Assembly (NCBI GenBank): GCA_907165065.1
Contig: OU015524.1
Span: forward strand, 125,205,760 to 125,269,759
DNA length: 64,000 nt
Reading direction: 5' to 3'
From: Caprimulgus europaeus
Lineage: Eukaryota; Chordata; Aves; Caprimulgiformes; Caprimulgidae
Shown here: piece by piece, positions 1-14,000 of the stretch
How the letters are laid out: the number at the start of each line of letters is the position of its first letter
How positions within the stretch are numbered: position 1 is the first letter of the stretch
Program-made: the position numbers and the translations under genes
Notes under the pieces: model-generated
Databases searched by the model: none
Told to the model about the DNA's origin: nothing
What the model saw: the letters and a program-made list of their open reading frames with translations, nothing else

Positions 1-1772
1 GGAGCCTTCTTGCTCCAGCTACAGCAGGCATCTTGCTCACAGACTCTCATCCTGCTGGGGGACTTCAACCACTCTGACATCTGCTGGAAGAGTAGCATGG
101 CGAGCTGTAGGCAATCCAGGGGACTCCTGGAGCGCATCAAGGATAAATTCTTAAGTCAGGTAATAGACAGTCCTACCAGAGAGGATGCATTACTGGACCT
201 GTGGGTCACCAATGGAAGTGAGCTAACTGGAGACATCATGACTGAAGGCAGCCTGGGCTGCAGTGATCCTGCACTGATGGAGTTTGCAATCCATCTGAGA
301 CCCTCTGAGAAACTGCCCTCAGGGACAAGGGCACAGAACAGAGCTGGCAGGTCATTAATGAGGTTTTCCACAAAGTGCAAGAGCTCTTGATCTCCATGTA
401 TAAGAAATCAGGAGAGGAAGGCAAGAGACTGGCATGGCTGAGTTGATAACTGAGTTGAGACCTGCTGATCAAACTAAAGGGCAAGAAGACAGTGGAAGCA
501 GGGACAGGTGTCCTGGGAAGAGTATAGGGACACTGCCTGGTTGTGTAGGGATGGGGTCAGGAAGGCCAAGATGTGGCTGGAGCTGAACTTGGCAAGGGAT
601 ACAAAGAATAATAAGAAGGGCTACTGTAAGTATGTCAGCCAGAAAAGGAAGGTCAAAGAAAGTGTACCCTGCTATGAACATGACTGACAAACTGGTAACA
701 ACAGACGAGGAGAAGGCTGAGGTGCTCAACAACTTTTTTGCCTCAGTCTTCACTGGCAATCTCTCTTCCCATACCTCTTGGGTGGATGGACCTCAAGGCA
801 AGGGCTGGGGAATCAAAGTCCTTCCCACTGTAAAAGAAGATCAGATCTGAGACCACCTGAGGAACCCATAAATATACATGAGGCTATGGGACCTGATGAG
901 ATGCATCCCAGAGTCCTGAGGGAATTGGCTGATGCAGTTGCCAAGCCGCTCTCCATGATATTTGAAGTCATGACAGTCAGATGAAGTTCCCAGTGACTGG
1001 AAAAAGGAAAACATTGCACCTATTTTTGAAAAGGATAGAAAGGAGGACCCTGGCAACTACCAACTTCTCAGCCTCACCTCTGTGCCTGGGAAGATCATGG
1101 AACACATCCTCCTAGAAGCTATGCTAAGGGACATGGAGAACAGGGAGGTGATTCAAGACAACCAGCATGGCTTTACCAAGGGCAAGTCCTTCCTGACCAA
1201 TGTAGTGGCCTTCTATGATGGAGTGACTACATCAGTGGACAAGAGCTACAGATGTCATCTATGTGGACTTCTGTGAAGCCTTTGATATGGTCCCCCACAA
1301 CATCCTTCTCTCTAAACTGGAGAGATAGGGATTTGATGGATGGACTATTTGGTAGATAGCCCCTGGTCACATCCAGAGAGTAGTGGTCAATGGCTCAATG
1401 TCTGGATGGAGAGCAGTGATGAGTAGTGTCCCTCAGGGGTCTGTACTGGGACCATTACTGCTTAATATCTTCATCAACAACATAGTGGGACTGAGTGCAA
1501 CCTCAGCAAACTTGCAGATGACACCAAGTTGAGTGGTGCAGTTAACATGCCTGAGGGACTAGATTTCATTGAGAGGGATGTGGACAAGCTCGAAGTGGGC
1601 CAGTGTGAAGCTCATGAAATTCAACAAAGGCCAAGTGCAAGGTCCTGCACCTGGGTCAGGGCAATGCCCAGTATCAGTTCAGGCTGGCTGTGATAGTTTC
1701 ACTGGGCTAGCCCCTGGCCAGCAGCCAACACAGCCCTTCCAACCCAAACCATTCTATGGTTCTATGATACTT
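1..1772 (+). mobile_element. CR1-type LINE, 5'-truncated by window edge, decayed
   Basis: Translated pieces in shifting plus-strand frames show the order of CR1 ORF2. An endonuclease-like piece with GDFNHSDICW is at 10-390. RT-like pieces are at 780-1280 ([17 protein letters not shown], then a KGKSFLTN segment). The 3' end carries CATTCTATGGTTCTATGA near 1750-1770, the usual CR1 tail. Frameshifts and stops make it non-functional. It lies antisense inside the downstream intron of ZNF512. Family is clear; the exact 3' boundary is approximate. Confidence 0.9.
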
Positions 1773-1910
1773 TGTCTGTAAAGCATATCTAGGATGTTGA
1801 ACCAGATCCAGCTCTGGCCAACACCAAAGCATACCCAGCAGAAATCTTTAACACTGTACGTTCCTGCACCCGCTGCTGTAATTTGGGACACCCAGCAGGG
1901 CACAGCTTAC

Positions 1911-2009
1911 CTCCCTCGAGCACTTCAGCTTTCCCATACGCTTCAACACCTTCCGCAGGCGGTCCCGCTCAAGCTGCTCATCCAGTTCTCCTCCCTCCTT
2001 CACAACTGG
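1911..2009 (-). CDS. ZNF512: ZNF512 coding exon 8 (last one inside the window)
   Basis: This 99-nt exon enters and leaves in phase 0. The acceptor is GCTTTAG at its upstream (high) end and the donor is GTAAGC at its low end. It encodes a charged segment ending GKLKCSRE, which begins the next finger; the rest of that finger must be in an exon outside the window. Similarity of the [12 protein letters not shown] stretch to ZNF512 is the main support. Confidence 0.9.
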
Positions 2010-5000
2010 CTAAAGCAAAGCAGAAAGGTGAAAGAAAAACATAGGATGCTCTGCATTTACAGTTCTTGTCACAGAGAATCCAGTTCTCGACACACTGCTG
2101 AAGGAAAGCTTCTGTAATAATTAAATCTCTGCAACTTATGATTTTACAGAAGTGTATCTAATACAATTATCACTGTCTGCATCCCAGAACAACTGAGTTA
2201 TCTTTAAAAGGAGTAAACTGCCTGAAAACCACTGTGCAGAGCAGAGTTTTAACATTTAGGTAGTTATCTATAAACAAAACCTTGATAAGAAATGGTCCCA
2301 AACTACAGCTGCTGGGAAGGACAACAGTTTGTATTTCCATAGTTACTTTTCTCCCCTTCTGCCCGTGGAAAGTACTTACTCATCTCTGCCATGCATCTTT
2401 AACATTTACTGGTCCTACCATTTCCACTTAGCCTAACTAAAGCTAAGCAGACTAATTGCCTGTAACAGTTATTCATATGCTAAACTACAGCTCAAGTTCT
2501 TCTCTATTATCTCTCCAATGGTTATTGTATATTTCCTACACTACCTCATAATAATATTACACCTAGACTGAGTAAAAGCTAGAACTGAGTGACAGACCTA
2601 TTCCTCGGGGCCAGAGGAATACCTGGCCTATTTCATTTACTAGTATAGCTGTAGGTTCAGAAATCACAGTACTGGGAACTATGTAAAAAATGAGAGTAAC
2701 AAATTATCTCAACCTTACCCAAACTTCCCAATGACCTTTCCAAAAGTTCTAATTCTTCACAACTACAACAGGAGACATTGCCTTCTTTAAAGTAATAGCA
2801 AAGAGGAAAAGCAGACTGTAGCATTAGTACCTTTACAGTAAATAGAGACAAGAACTAAACTGCTGGTTCTGCTTTTTTACCTTTGAACTTCTAAAGAAAT
2901 AACAGGTAGGCAAGATTTGAACAGCTACCACATTTGAAAAAACACAACATGTTCTGTTTCTTCGTGCACCAGGGAAGGAACAAAGACTGTCTTGCCTGTA
3001 GGGTTTTTATATGCACACCAGTTGTGTTACCTGATTGTTATGGTCTGCCATGACGTGGTATTTCATCCCTCCTAAAGACTTCAGCTGCTTCCCACAGTGA
3101 TGACACGTGAACATTTCCTAAAAATAAACAAGGACATGTTGCATGTAACTGTAAATTAACCAAAGCACTGGGAAACTCTTTGGGGAAAGGAGCAGGAGAG
3201 CAGAACATTTTATTTGGGCCTGGTAACTGCCCATTAAGAACAGAAGAGATTTTATGGAGCCTAAAATTTAGGGGAACAATTAAATAGCTACTCCTTTGCT
3301 CAATACTCCAAACCTCAACCAAAAGGCTAAGCAAGAAGCACCAAGTGCAGCCTCTTACAGGACCCTTGCTTAGAGAAATTATGAAATTAAACTGGTTTTA
3401 AATGCAACACAAAACAGTGTGCAGGCATTTCTATCAGTAAGCTGAAAAGGAGTAAAGGAAACATTGCTCATCTCTCATGTTCTTACCTGCCTGCAATTTA
3501 CCATGTGTTTCTTCAGTCCTTCCACAGTCTTTCTCACCACAGCCCGGCATGTTGGACAGGTAACTCGGCCTTTGTCCTGAATTTCCAAAGACCACTGCTC
3601 TTCCATACTACCTGTCAAAACAAAAGGCTGGAATAGAACTGCAAGCACACTTTTTTTTTTTCCCTTTGACATGCACAATGAATCCTAGAGGGAAACAGGT
3701 CACATGCTGCCAAACTCATGTCCAGCTACACCCCAGCTCATCTGCATCCTTAAATATGTCAGGTGACAAGGCACACATCACTCCTTGTATAAAAACTCTT
3801 TAACCCTACCATCCCCTTGCCAGGAGTGTTCTTCCACTTACTCAGCAGAGATTTTTCCTTCATTCATTTTTATTATACAATTACTTTAGCACGCAGAGTA
3901 AAGTTTTCTTTCAGCAAAAGCGTTTTCACAGTAAAAGTAGTCACAGATGTGACTGAATGGTTTCCAACAAAGCCCACAGTTCATTTCTAGCCAAATCTTT
4001 AGAACCACTCTTATGTTAGCCTGCAGTTTTGGTACTGAAAGTGAATAGAGCTGCACCACCAGGCCAAGTTACTCAACAGCTATGGAAAACCACCATGTGT
4101 GGCATGGTTTCCAGTTTCTGGCCTCTTTTTGAAGCAAAAGCTTGGCATAATCAACAAGGATTATAAATTACTGATATGAGTTCTGGGAAGAAAGTGACTT
4201 AGCAGCCATCTGCTTTAATTCTTATCAGAAAAAGATCTGAAGTCTTTCCTCTTTGCCCAGTAATAACAGGCAGGAGTTGTCTCTCCCCAGGTGGCTGAGG
4301 GAAAAGTCTGCGAATCAAATGGCACTTGGCAGAAAACTGGGGTATTTAATGAGTGCTGTGAGCTGCACACACCAAGTCATTCCACTTGCTGATTTAAGGC
4401 TAATGTTATTTTTCTAGGATGGATTGCCTGGGTCTCTGGCTACCAGGTTACCAGAAGAGGTGATTTGGCAGCAACAGCTACAGAGTTTTTTCTGCACACA
4501 GATTTTGCTGAGTAAGAAGGTATAAACACTATTATGAGTTTTATAGCAAACCTATTTTAACAGGCTTTTGCTCAGTTCAAACAGTGATTCTCCTTCACTG
4601 TTCCATTTTTCAGGGGTAAAACCACGTGGAACGACATTATTAGGCAGTACACAGTCCCTCCAATCTTGCTCTGCAGTACTGACCCAGTGCCAAAAGGACA
4701 GCAGCCAGCTCTTCTTTGTCAACAGTAAAGGGAACAACAAAACAGACACACCAGAAACACCGCTGTTGCTTGGATTCAAATCCTAGAATCACATTTATCT
4801 TTCATCTGCTTTATAAACAATTCTGAGCAATTGCTTCTTTTTCTTCTTACCTGTGCCATAGGTTTCTGGTTCCTTCTGAACACACTGGCCTTTCGTTTTG
4901 GAGTTTTGTTGTGCTTCAGCTTGCTGTTTCTTTCCTGTTATAGCACAAACAAAAAAGACCAGGATGTTTAATTCTGCCAGCCTTTTCACAAAACAGCAAA

Positions 5001-8000
5001 GATTTTTTTTTGCTAGGGGGCTGCTATTTAGTCTGCTGGATGTCTCAAAGCTTCCAATTCAGAAATGTTCAACACTTTTTTTCTTTTTAAAAGGAATTTC
5101 AAGATTATGTTCCCTGCTTGCTTTCAAAATGCACAGCTACTCACAGCTGCAGGCATTAGTTCCATGCAGATATTTATAACCTGTATGGCTGTTCATACAC
5201 AAAACTCAGAGGATGGGAACTCTTCACACTGAAAACATCCTCTGTTCACAGTATGGCTGAGCCAGTCTAATGACTTGTTGACTATCAAATGGGCAGTCCC
5301 ACTCCTCTACTCATTCCTTGTTTCTTTAGACTACTCTTATTGTTTCATAAGCATGGGTTATGCTTTTTACTCTCTTCTCCTCCCTGTTCTCTTCAGTTGG
5401 TCCACACACTTCCTGAACTGTAGTGCCCACTGCTGGAAACAGTCACTCCAAGTGTGACCCTGCATTAGAGCAAAAGAATTACTTCCCATCTCTGGAAGTC
5501 TACATTCCTTCTCAAGCATCTCAGTATTCACACCTGCCTTTTAAAAACAAGCATGACACTGCTGGTCCCTATTCAGCTTTTGATCTGTTATAAATCTCAA
5601 ATCCTCTTCTGAAGAACTGACCCCTACGAGATTGTTTTTGTCCCTCAGCTGTGCCAATGTTTCTTCATAACTACAGGACCTTTAATTTTACACACTATAT
5701 TCCATTCTGGTTTTTAAACTGTTTCTCTGACGTTGAGATCACTTTCAATTTTAGCCTTTTCTCTAACACACTTGCCATGTTTTCCAGCTTTGTGCCATCT
5801 ACATACTTCCATGTCTTTGGTGACAAAAACAATAGTTAGAATTGAACCTAGGACAGATTGTGAACCACCATTCTATACTTTTTGCTGTTTCACAGAAATC
5901 ATAGAAAGGTTGGAAGGGACCTCCCGAGATCACCTAGTGCCACCCCTGTGTTCAAGTAGGGTCAGCTAGAGTAGATGCTGAAGAAGGTTTCCAGTCAAGT
6001 TTTGAGTATCTCCACTCATGGAAACTCCATAATCTCTCTGGGCAACCTGTGCCATGGTTTGAGCACTCTCACAGTAAAAAAAAAAAAAAAAAAAATTAAA
6101 AAATCCTGTCTTTAGATATAATTTTGAGTGTTTTAATTTGTGTCCATTGCTTCTGGTTCTGTCAGTGAGCACTACAGAGAAGAGACTGGCTCCCATTTCT
6201 TCATTCCCTCCCATCAGATATTTATATACACTGATAAGATTCCCCCTGAACCTTCACTTCTCCAGACTGAAGAGTCAGAGCTCTCTCAGCCTGTACTCAT
6301 AAGAAAGACATTCTAGTCCCTCAGTCATCTTTGCAGTCTCTCCAGTGTACTGGGGAGCCCAGAAATGGACACAGCAGTCCAGATGTGGCCTCACCAACGC
6401 TGAGCAGAAAGGAAGGATCACCTGCTTTGATCTCCTGGCAATGCTTGTCCTAATGCAGCCCAGAATGCAGTTGGCTGCCCTTGCCACAAGAGTGTGTTGC
6501 TGGCTCATGGTCAGCTTGCTGTCCTCCAGGACCCCAAGGTCCTGATCTGCAGAGCTGGTTTCTAGAAAGTTAACTCTGAGCATGTCCTGGTACCTGGGGT
6601 TATTCCTGCTCAGCTGCAGGACTTCACATTTCTCCTTGATGAACCTCCAGAGATTCCTCTCTGCTTAACTCTCTATCTGGTCCAGGTCCCTGTGAATGGC
6701 AGCACACTCACCTGATGTACCACCACTCACCCCACTTCTGTGCCACCTGTGTACTTGCTGAGGGTGCATTTTCCCACTGTCCATGTCACTCATGGAAATG
6801 TTAAACAGTACTGGCCCCAGTATTGACCCCGAGGGCACACTACTAGTGATACACCTCCAACCAGACTTTGTGCTGCTGATCACAACCCTCTGGGCCTGGA
6901 TGTTCATCTGGTTTTCAATCCACTGCAGGGTTTGCTTATCTAACCTGTACTTTGTCAGCTTGTCTATAAAGATGTTGTGGGAAATAACACTGAAAGCCTT
7001 CCTAAAGTTGAGGTGAACCACATCCACTGCTCTCCCCTTGTCCACCAAGCTAGTGACCTCATTGCAGAAGGCTATCAGGTTGATTAAGCAGGATTTGCCC
7101 TTCATAAGCCATGCTGACTACTCCCAATCACCATCTTGTCCTTCATGTGTTTGGAAATGCTTCCTGGGAGGATTCTCTCCACCACCTTCCCAGGGACTAA
7201 GATGAGGCTGATGGGCCTGTATTTCCCCAGATCTTCCACCTTTCTGTCCCTGAAGATAGGAATGGAATTTGCTCTCTTCCAGTCTTCAGGAACCTCTCCC
7301 AGTCACCATGACCTTTCAAAGATAATCAAGAGTGGCCCCACAATGACATCAGCCAGCTTTCAGTGCAACCCATCAGGCCCCATAGGACTTAGGTCTGTTG
7401 TGTTTAAGTGCTCTAACCTCATCCTCCTTCACCGAGTGTAAGGCTTCCTTGCCCCAGACCTTCCCTTTGGTTTCAGGTGCCTGGGATTCCTGAAGGATTC
7501 CTTTAACTGATAAAGACTGAGGCACAGGAAGCACACCTCAGCCTTTTCCATGTCTTTTGTCACCAGTTCCCCTGCCCTCTTCAACTTGCATTCATGCTTT
7601 CCCTTGTCTTCCCTTTGCTGTTCATGTGCTTGTAGAATCCTTTCTTGTTGCTTTTCACATTCCTTCCCAGATCCAACTCCACGTTTGCCTTGCCTTTCCT
7701 AGCCTCATCCTTGCAAGATTGGACAGCAAATGTATACTTCTGTGTCATCTGCTCCTACTTTCACCACTTGTACGCTTCCTTTTGCAGCTAACCACTGGTT
7801 AACAACCCTCTGGAGACATGAAAGACCTACGATACCAAGCGTTTCCGCCGTCCACCTCTATGGCAAAAGAAAATGAAAGTAGTTGGGTTTGATTTCTCCT
7901 TAACAAACCCATATTGCTCTTATCATCTAGTCATTAATCTCCAGGTGTTTACATGTAATTTGTCTGATTATGTAGGCCACAATCTTTTGGAAACTGAAAT

Positions 8001-11000
8001 GAAGCAGACTGGCCCACACTTCCCCTACTTCCTTTCCTCCCTCCCTTTGTTTGACTTTCTTTACAGAGACTGAAATTAGAACCATCATCTCCCACTGTTG
8101 AACAGAAACTAGTCAACAGTCTCCTACAACAAAATGCCCACAATCAGAAAGAGCTGGAAGACAGCAGAAGATGGCATTTGGGAAGAGAGGAAGTCTGAAG
8201 TATCTGGAGGCTTGTAACTAGGAATTACAAGTTATCTGTATTACCCGAAATCTTTTGCTTCTTCTTGGGAGAGTCTTTAAGATCTTCGCCTTCCTCTTGC
8301 TCAGATTTCCTCTTGCCTTTCAACAGAACTTCTCCTGCTAATGAGTAAGAACAGAAATGCTTCAGTCTCATTATTCATTCTGGACAACAGTTTTGAGGCT
8401 GCTGCTGCTCAGCCTTTTGTCTCAGAAACATTCAGGTACTCCACAGCCTGCAGTTCTCCAACAAAACAGATATGTTAAGAAATAGTGCCACAGCATGCTC
8501 TGAGAAAATAATACTCCTCAGGAAGAGAGCCAGAAGGTGCTAGGTTAGGTCATAAAAAGCTCATCTGCACACACACAAAAAGGAGCACAGAGAAACAATG
8601 GCAGGTAGGGAAACCCAAATAATATCCTGCCTTCCCTCACTACTTCCAGGCCTATCGAAGGCTTATCTCCATGAACACAGAGAAGTAAAGAAGCACAATG
8701 GCAGGCAGGGGAACACAAATTATGGACTGAAAGAAACAGACACCTTCCCCCCAGGTCTGTCCCAGGAGACCCACCAGGATGAGTCAATGGGAAGCACTCT
8801 CTGGAGCACCCTTTGGAAAGGGGAAGTGGGCAAGCGGTGAGATGGGCGAGTGTGGTGTTAACACCGAGGGTTGTGTGACACATGGGATGCCAGCGAAGAA
8901 CAAGACTGTGAGGTTTAGGAGAGGTATCAAAGGAAGGGAAAGGGAGAGAATTAGTTGATTTGGGGAAGATCAAGTGTGGGAAAACAGAGGTATAAGAGGA
9001 TAAAAAGGGCCACTTGCTTGTGAACAGGTGGTTAATCAGTATACAAATCTGGCCATGTCTGACACCAAATCAGAGGGACCAGGGGAGAGCAGTGTCTGTG
9101 TCAGTCTGTCTGTAAGGAGGTCTACACCAGCAACCACCACGGCTCTGCGGGCCTTAGGAGCTTGTACATCCACGTACCAGCAACTGAGGGGACTGGGATC
9201 CAGAGGCCAGATCCCAAACAGGCTGTGTTAAGTCCAGCTGGAGGAGAGATCCACATTGCACATATGTGTGCACACACAAGTGTACACAAAACATATATAT
9301 GTACTTCTTTTATACATACTTTTTATATATGCTTCTTTTTTCTGACTAATATATGTTTATCCTGATGAGCCAGAGAGGGAAACAGGATGGAGGCTACAGG
9401 TGTTGTTTGTGTGAGTGGTGAATGTTCCTCCTTGTGTTGATCTGTGTGGCTGGCTGGGTATGCATCTTGTATATGTGTGTTTGTACCTACAGGAATACAC
9501 GGTTAGTCTCACTACTGGTTGGACCTGGGGGTTTGGACCTGCAGCAACCTTGCTTCTATCCAGTTACCAGATTTGGCTTTCCCCACAACAGGATGGAATG
9601 CAGATTCTGACTTAGAGATAAGAAGAGAGTGCATTAAAGGGCAAAGTTTTGGTTCCCTGCCACACCAGTTTGGAAAACAGCTCCTAGGCCAGGAAATCTG
9701 AATGCTCCTACAACAATATAAGCCTCAAACCACTCCAAATCAGAAACTCATAAGTGATGACAGAAGCTAGAAAATAAAAGAAATAAAAACACATTCTTAA
9801 AAAAAAATTTCCACCAACCACAAAAGCTGTGTCTAATCCAGAACACTGCTGAATGGTCCCTTTTCTACAACCTTAGTGTTGCTTGTTCTATTTTGAAAGC
9901 TCCCAAAGCATATTCCTGATATGATTGGCAGAACCCTTATACATATCTCTTCTACAGATAAAACTGAGTCACAGAATCATTAATTTTAATAGACAAGTCA
10001 CTCAAAAAGAACTGTGTAACATCAGAGAATTTTACCTATGTTTCTGCAGTGGAGGAATTTTATTTCCTCTAACACATGAGCAGCATTACCAAGCTTGTAA
10101 TTTGTGGCTGAAACGTGCTCAGAAGTCATCTAATCTCTCATAAAAGAACCAGAGAGAAAAGCAGTTTTGCACTGGGCCAAGAGTGAGGAGTACCTTTCTT
10201 TTCTGAAGATTTGTTAACGCTGTTTTTTATTCCTCTCATTTCCAACCAGTAGGCAGGCCTGCGAATGGTCCGCTTGCTTCTGGACCCCGTGCTCCCGTTC
10301 ACTCGACTCTTCGGTGAGTCAGGAGAATTACTGCTGACTGTCTCCTCATAGTTACTGTTCACTCCTAGGACAGTAGTTTCCGCCTCCTCAATTTGCTTAG
10401 ACCTGGAAAACATCAACTTGAAATCCTGTGCATGTGTACACATACCCACACACACAGCCACAACAACCCGACAGACAACATCCCTTTCATCTTCCCAAGT
10501 ACTCTAAAAACTCATCTCAGAGTTCACTGATCTGCTGAGTTTTGGGAACTGAAACGTGCCAGCAAGATAAAACATCCTAAATGTTATTTTTCAGTACATC
10601 TTTTAGAAAATGACATTAGAAAGTTACTCAAGAGAAACAGGAAAAAAATATTGATCCCACCTCAAACCTTCAACTTAAGAAGCAGGCACAAGTTAATCTC
10701 AATTTAAAAATATACATTTATCCTTAAGCAACCAATGTGGAATATAAGAATTTTTCTGCAGTCCCTCATTACAAGATACCTTTCCCATACCACAAAGGGC
10801 GAGATCTCCTTCAGTATGTACTCCCAGAGTCAGACCTGACTTAACACTAGTAAGAATTTTAACCAGCAAGGCTTTCAGCAATGAAGACAGCCTTACAGTT
10901 TATCCTGCAAATCACACCACATTAAGAGATGCTGCAGTGTGTCCAAAGAGGGCAACAAAGCTGGGGCAGGGCCTGGAGAACAAGTCTTATGAGGAGTGGC

Positions 11001-14000
11001 TGAAGGAACTGGGGGTGTTGAGCCTGGAGAAAAGGAGGCTGAGGGGAGACCTCGTGGCTCTGTCCAGGTCCCTTGGAGGAGGGGGCAGAGAGGTGTCAGT
11101 CTCTTCTCCCTAGTACCATGCAAGAGGACAAGGGGAAACAGCCTTAAGTTGTACCAGGGGAGGTTTAGATTGGATATCAGGAAAAATTTCTTTCCTGAAA
11201 GGGTTGTCAGGTATTGGAACAGGCTGCCCAGGGAAGGGGTTGAGTCACCATAACTGGAGGTATTTAAAGGACAAGTAGATGTGGTGCTTAGGGACACGGT
11301 TTAGTGATAGACTTGGACATGTTAGTTTTATAGTTGGACCTGATTATCTTAAAGGTCTTTTCAACCCCAAAATATTCTATCATTCTAAGACTAATTTAGA
11401 CTAGCCAGCAGCACTGATTTGTCTTCCTGGAGATCAGAGGGAATTTGCTTCACTATTCTTAAATATTTCTCACAGCCCTGCAATGCCTGGACATTTACAC
11501 TGCTGCACACGACAGCAAAATTATTAGGTGTCACAGAAACAGAGAGCAGTATCTGTTCTCTGGGCAAACACCATCGATGTGAGAGGAAAACAGAAACACT
11601 TTGCAACATCTCATTGTTACCACGATTCACAGACTGAAGTTGACTGCCTGAATGATGACTGTGATGGCCATCCCAGCAACACTCACCCACTCTGGGCCGT
11701 GGGGCTCACATGTTTTAACACATCAATCCAGAAATTATAACTGGGGACACGGATGGTACCAGGTCAGATCAGTTTATACTGTTAGTTTAAGGAGAAGGAT
11801 GGGGAGAGGAATTCTCAAATATAGCCTTTCATTTGCAATCACACTGAAAACGCACAGATTTTGGAGCACTAATCTTGAACATAAAATACTTATCTTCCCA
11901 GCGTTAAAATCCTTTTAAAAACAATAAATGAAAGCTAATAGCCCTTGAAGTGTAAGAAAAGCACTTTTCCTACAAACCAATAAGCAAAGTCAGTTGAGAC
12001 TCTCATCACACAAACCAAAATTGTTGCAGCTCTTAAAATTCAGAATATTATGTAAAGATCACATATGGTTTTCCAACAGGAATCTCTCAGCTTCTATCTT
12101 GTCCTCAGTCAAACTAGACAAGAAACATTCACATACTTCTTGTTTCCCAGAGACCTCTTGACCTTCTGTTGTCTGTGATGTCCAGGCTTGGTGTCCTAAC
12201 AAAGTAGAGCAATTCACATTAGCAGCATAATTTTTCTCCTTTTTGCATGTTTCACTTTTCAGTTAAACACAGTCACCTGCACTCTGAGGATGTGCACACT
12301 GTCCTTTGAAAAGGAAACTACTGTTTTCTGCAACAAGGAAGTGTCATCTTTTCAACTCCAGCTGAATTAGAACTGGAATAAAAATGGGGATGAGCCCCTC
12401 TACACTCCCCCTGTAAAAGCAAGTCATTCCCCTCACACTGGAGCATGATTAAGTGTTCTTTGTCTCCAATTAATTCAGTAGTACCTGCTTTCTGCCTAGA
12501 CTTTACCACACAATGACAAATATTTTAGATCCTAACTTACATAGTACTTATTTTTTCCTTAATATTTCTTGCATTTAACATACCAAGAATGTTCTCTCTA
12601 GTCTTTTATGCCCTCTTTTCATTTTTTATCTTATTCTGTCATACTCCATCATCTGCCCAGATGTTTGCTTTAGCCACATCACAGAATCCTTTTTCTCATT
12701 TAACAAAGATTTTTTGTCACTTATTGCTTCTTATGCTCCTATCAAGACAGGTAATTTAACTGATACCATTGGCATTACCAAGTCAGTATAAACAACTAAT
12801 TTGCTGGACGTTGTTCCTGGCATGTGGACAATCATTTATCACCTTCTTCCAAAGAGCAATAATGACTCAGTGTTGTTCTTTACTGGGAAAAAAAAATAAA
12901 TCATTGCCCAGTCGAAGTATATGAAATACCAAAACTGTAATCTAGGAACAAAGACAGTATTTTGACACATACAGGAACTGGCTAAGAAACTGGGGTGGGG
13001 AGGGGGTAAGAAAGAATATGGATAAATTACCTATCTCCTTTACAGAAAAATGTAATGCACATTATCAACTGGACCATGGTACGAAGTGTTTTAGTTATTA
13101 GACATAAATGATACACATCACTTGGGGAAAACAGTGAACAGGGATATGACAGAATTCAAATAAGTCATAGAAATTTGATGAATTGTCAAGAGGAGATGCT
13201 GAGAAAACTTCAGATGCTATACTGAAACCAGGGAATAGGGTTCTTCAAGGCAAATGAAGTTCGCCACTAAAAAATGCACTGGAAAAAGATTAACTTCACT
13301 TTGTCTTTTATGCTCTTGCTTTCTAATTTATGCATTGGAACAAGCAGCAGTTCACTCTTTGCAAGACCACAGTCAGCAACAGACATGCTAACAACCAGGT
13401 GAGAAATTCAGTAGTGGGCACTGACATCAACTAGATGAATCCTTGAGCTTTGACTATGGACTGTCAGACCCTACATGGGCCTCCAGCCCCAGCATCTGCT
13501 CTCATGGAAAGACTGGGGAACCAGCAGGAGAGGAATCCACAACTGCTTGATCAATGACTTCACAATCATATCTTGTCTTCTTTGAAGAAAAGTCAATTGA
13601 ATGTTTCTGTTTGTACACTATATGGGTCACAGGTACCTAGCAGTGCCAACAGCAGTGTTTGGGAAACCCCTGCATCAGAAACATGGAGAAACCTCACTGA
13701 GGAGAAGCTAGAAAAAATTAGGCCTGCGAAGTTACACTGATAAAAATGAACGAACAGGCAGGCACAGTCTGCTGCAATTGCTGGCCTCATCTACCACTAG
13801 AACAACCTGGCACATGGTCACAAACACGGCACATGTTTTAAGAATTTTTTTTTTTTTTTAGAACTAAAAAAATTTGCATGAAAGTGAAGATTAGGATGAA
13901 GACTTTAGGTCACACTTAAGGATCTAAAATAAAAAGATGATCTGCCTAGCCTTCCTTTCTGAGAATTTGATAGTGGTGATTATGAAAGAAAAATCTAGAC

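Noticed and set aside
8545-8973. 142-codon minus-strand frame in ZNF512 intron 3
   Set aside because: No splice sites in phase with ZNF512 exons and no recognised domain; partly within a possible LTR remnant.
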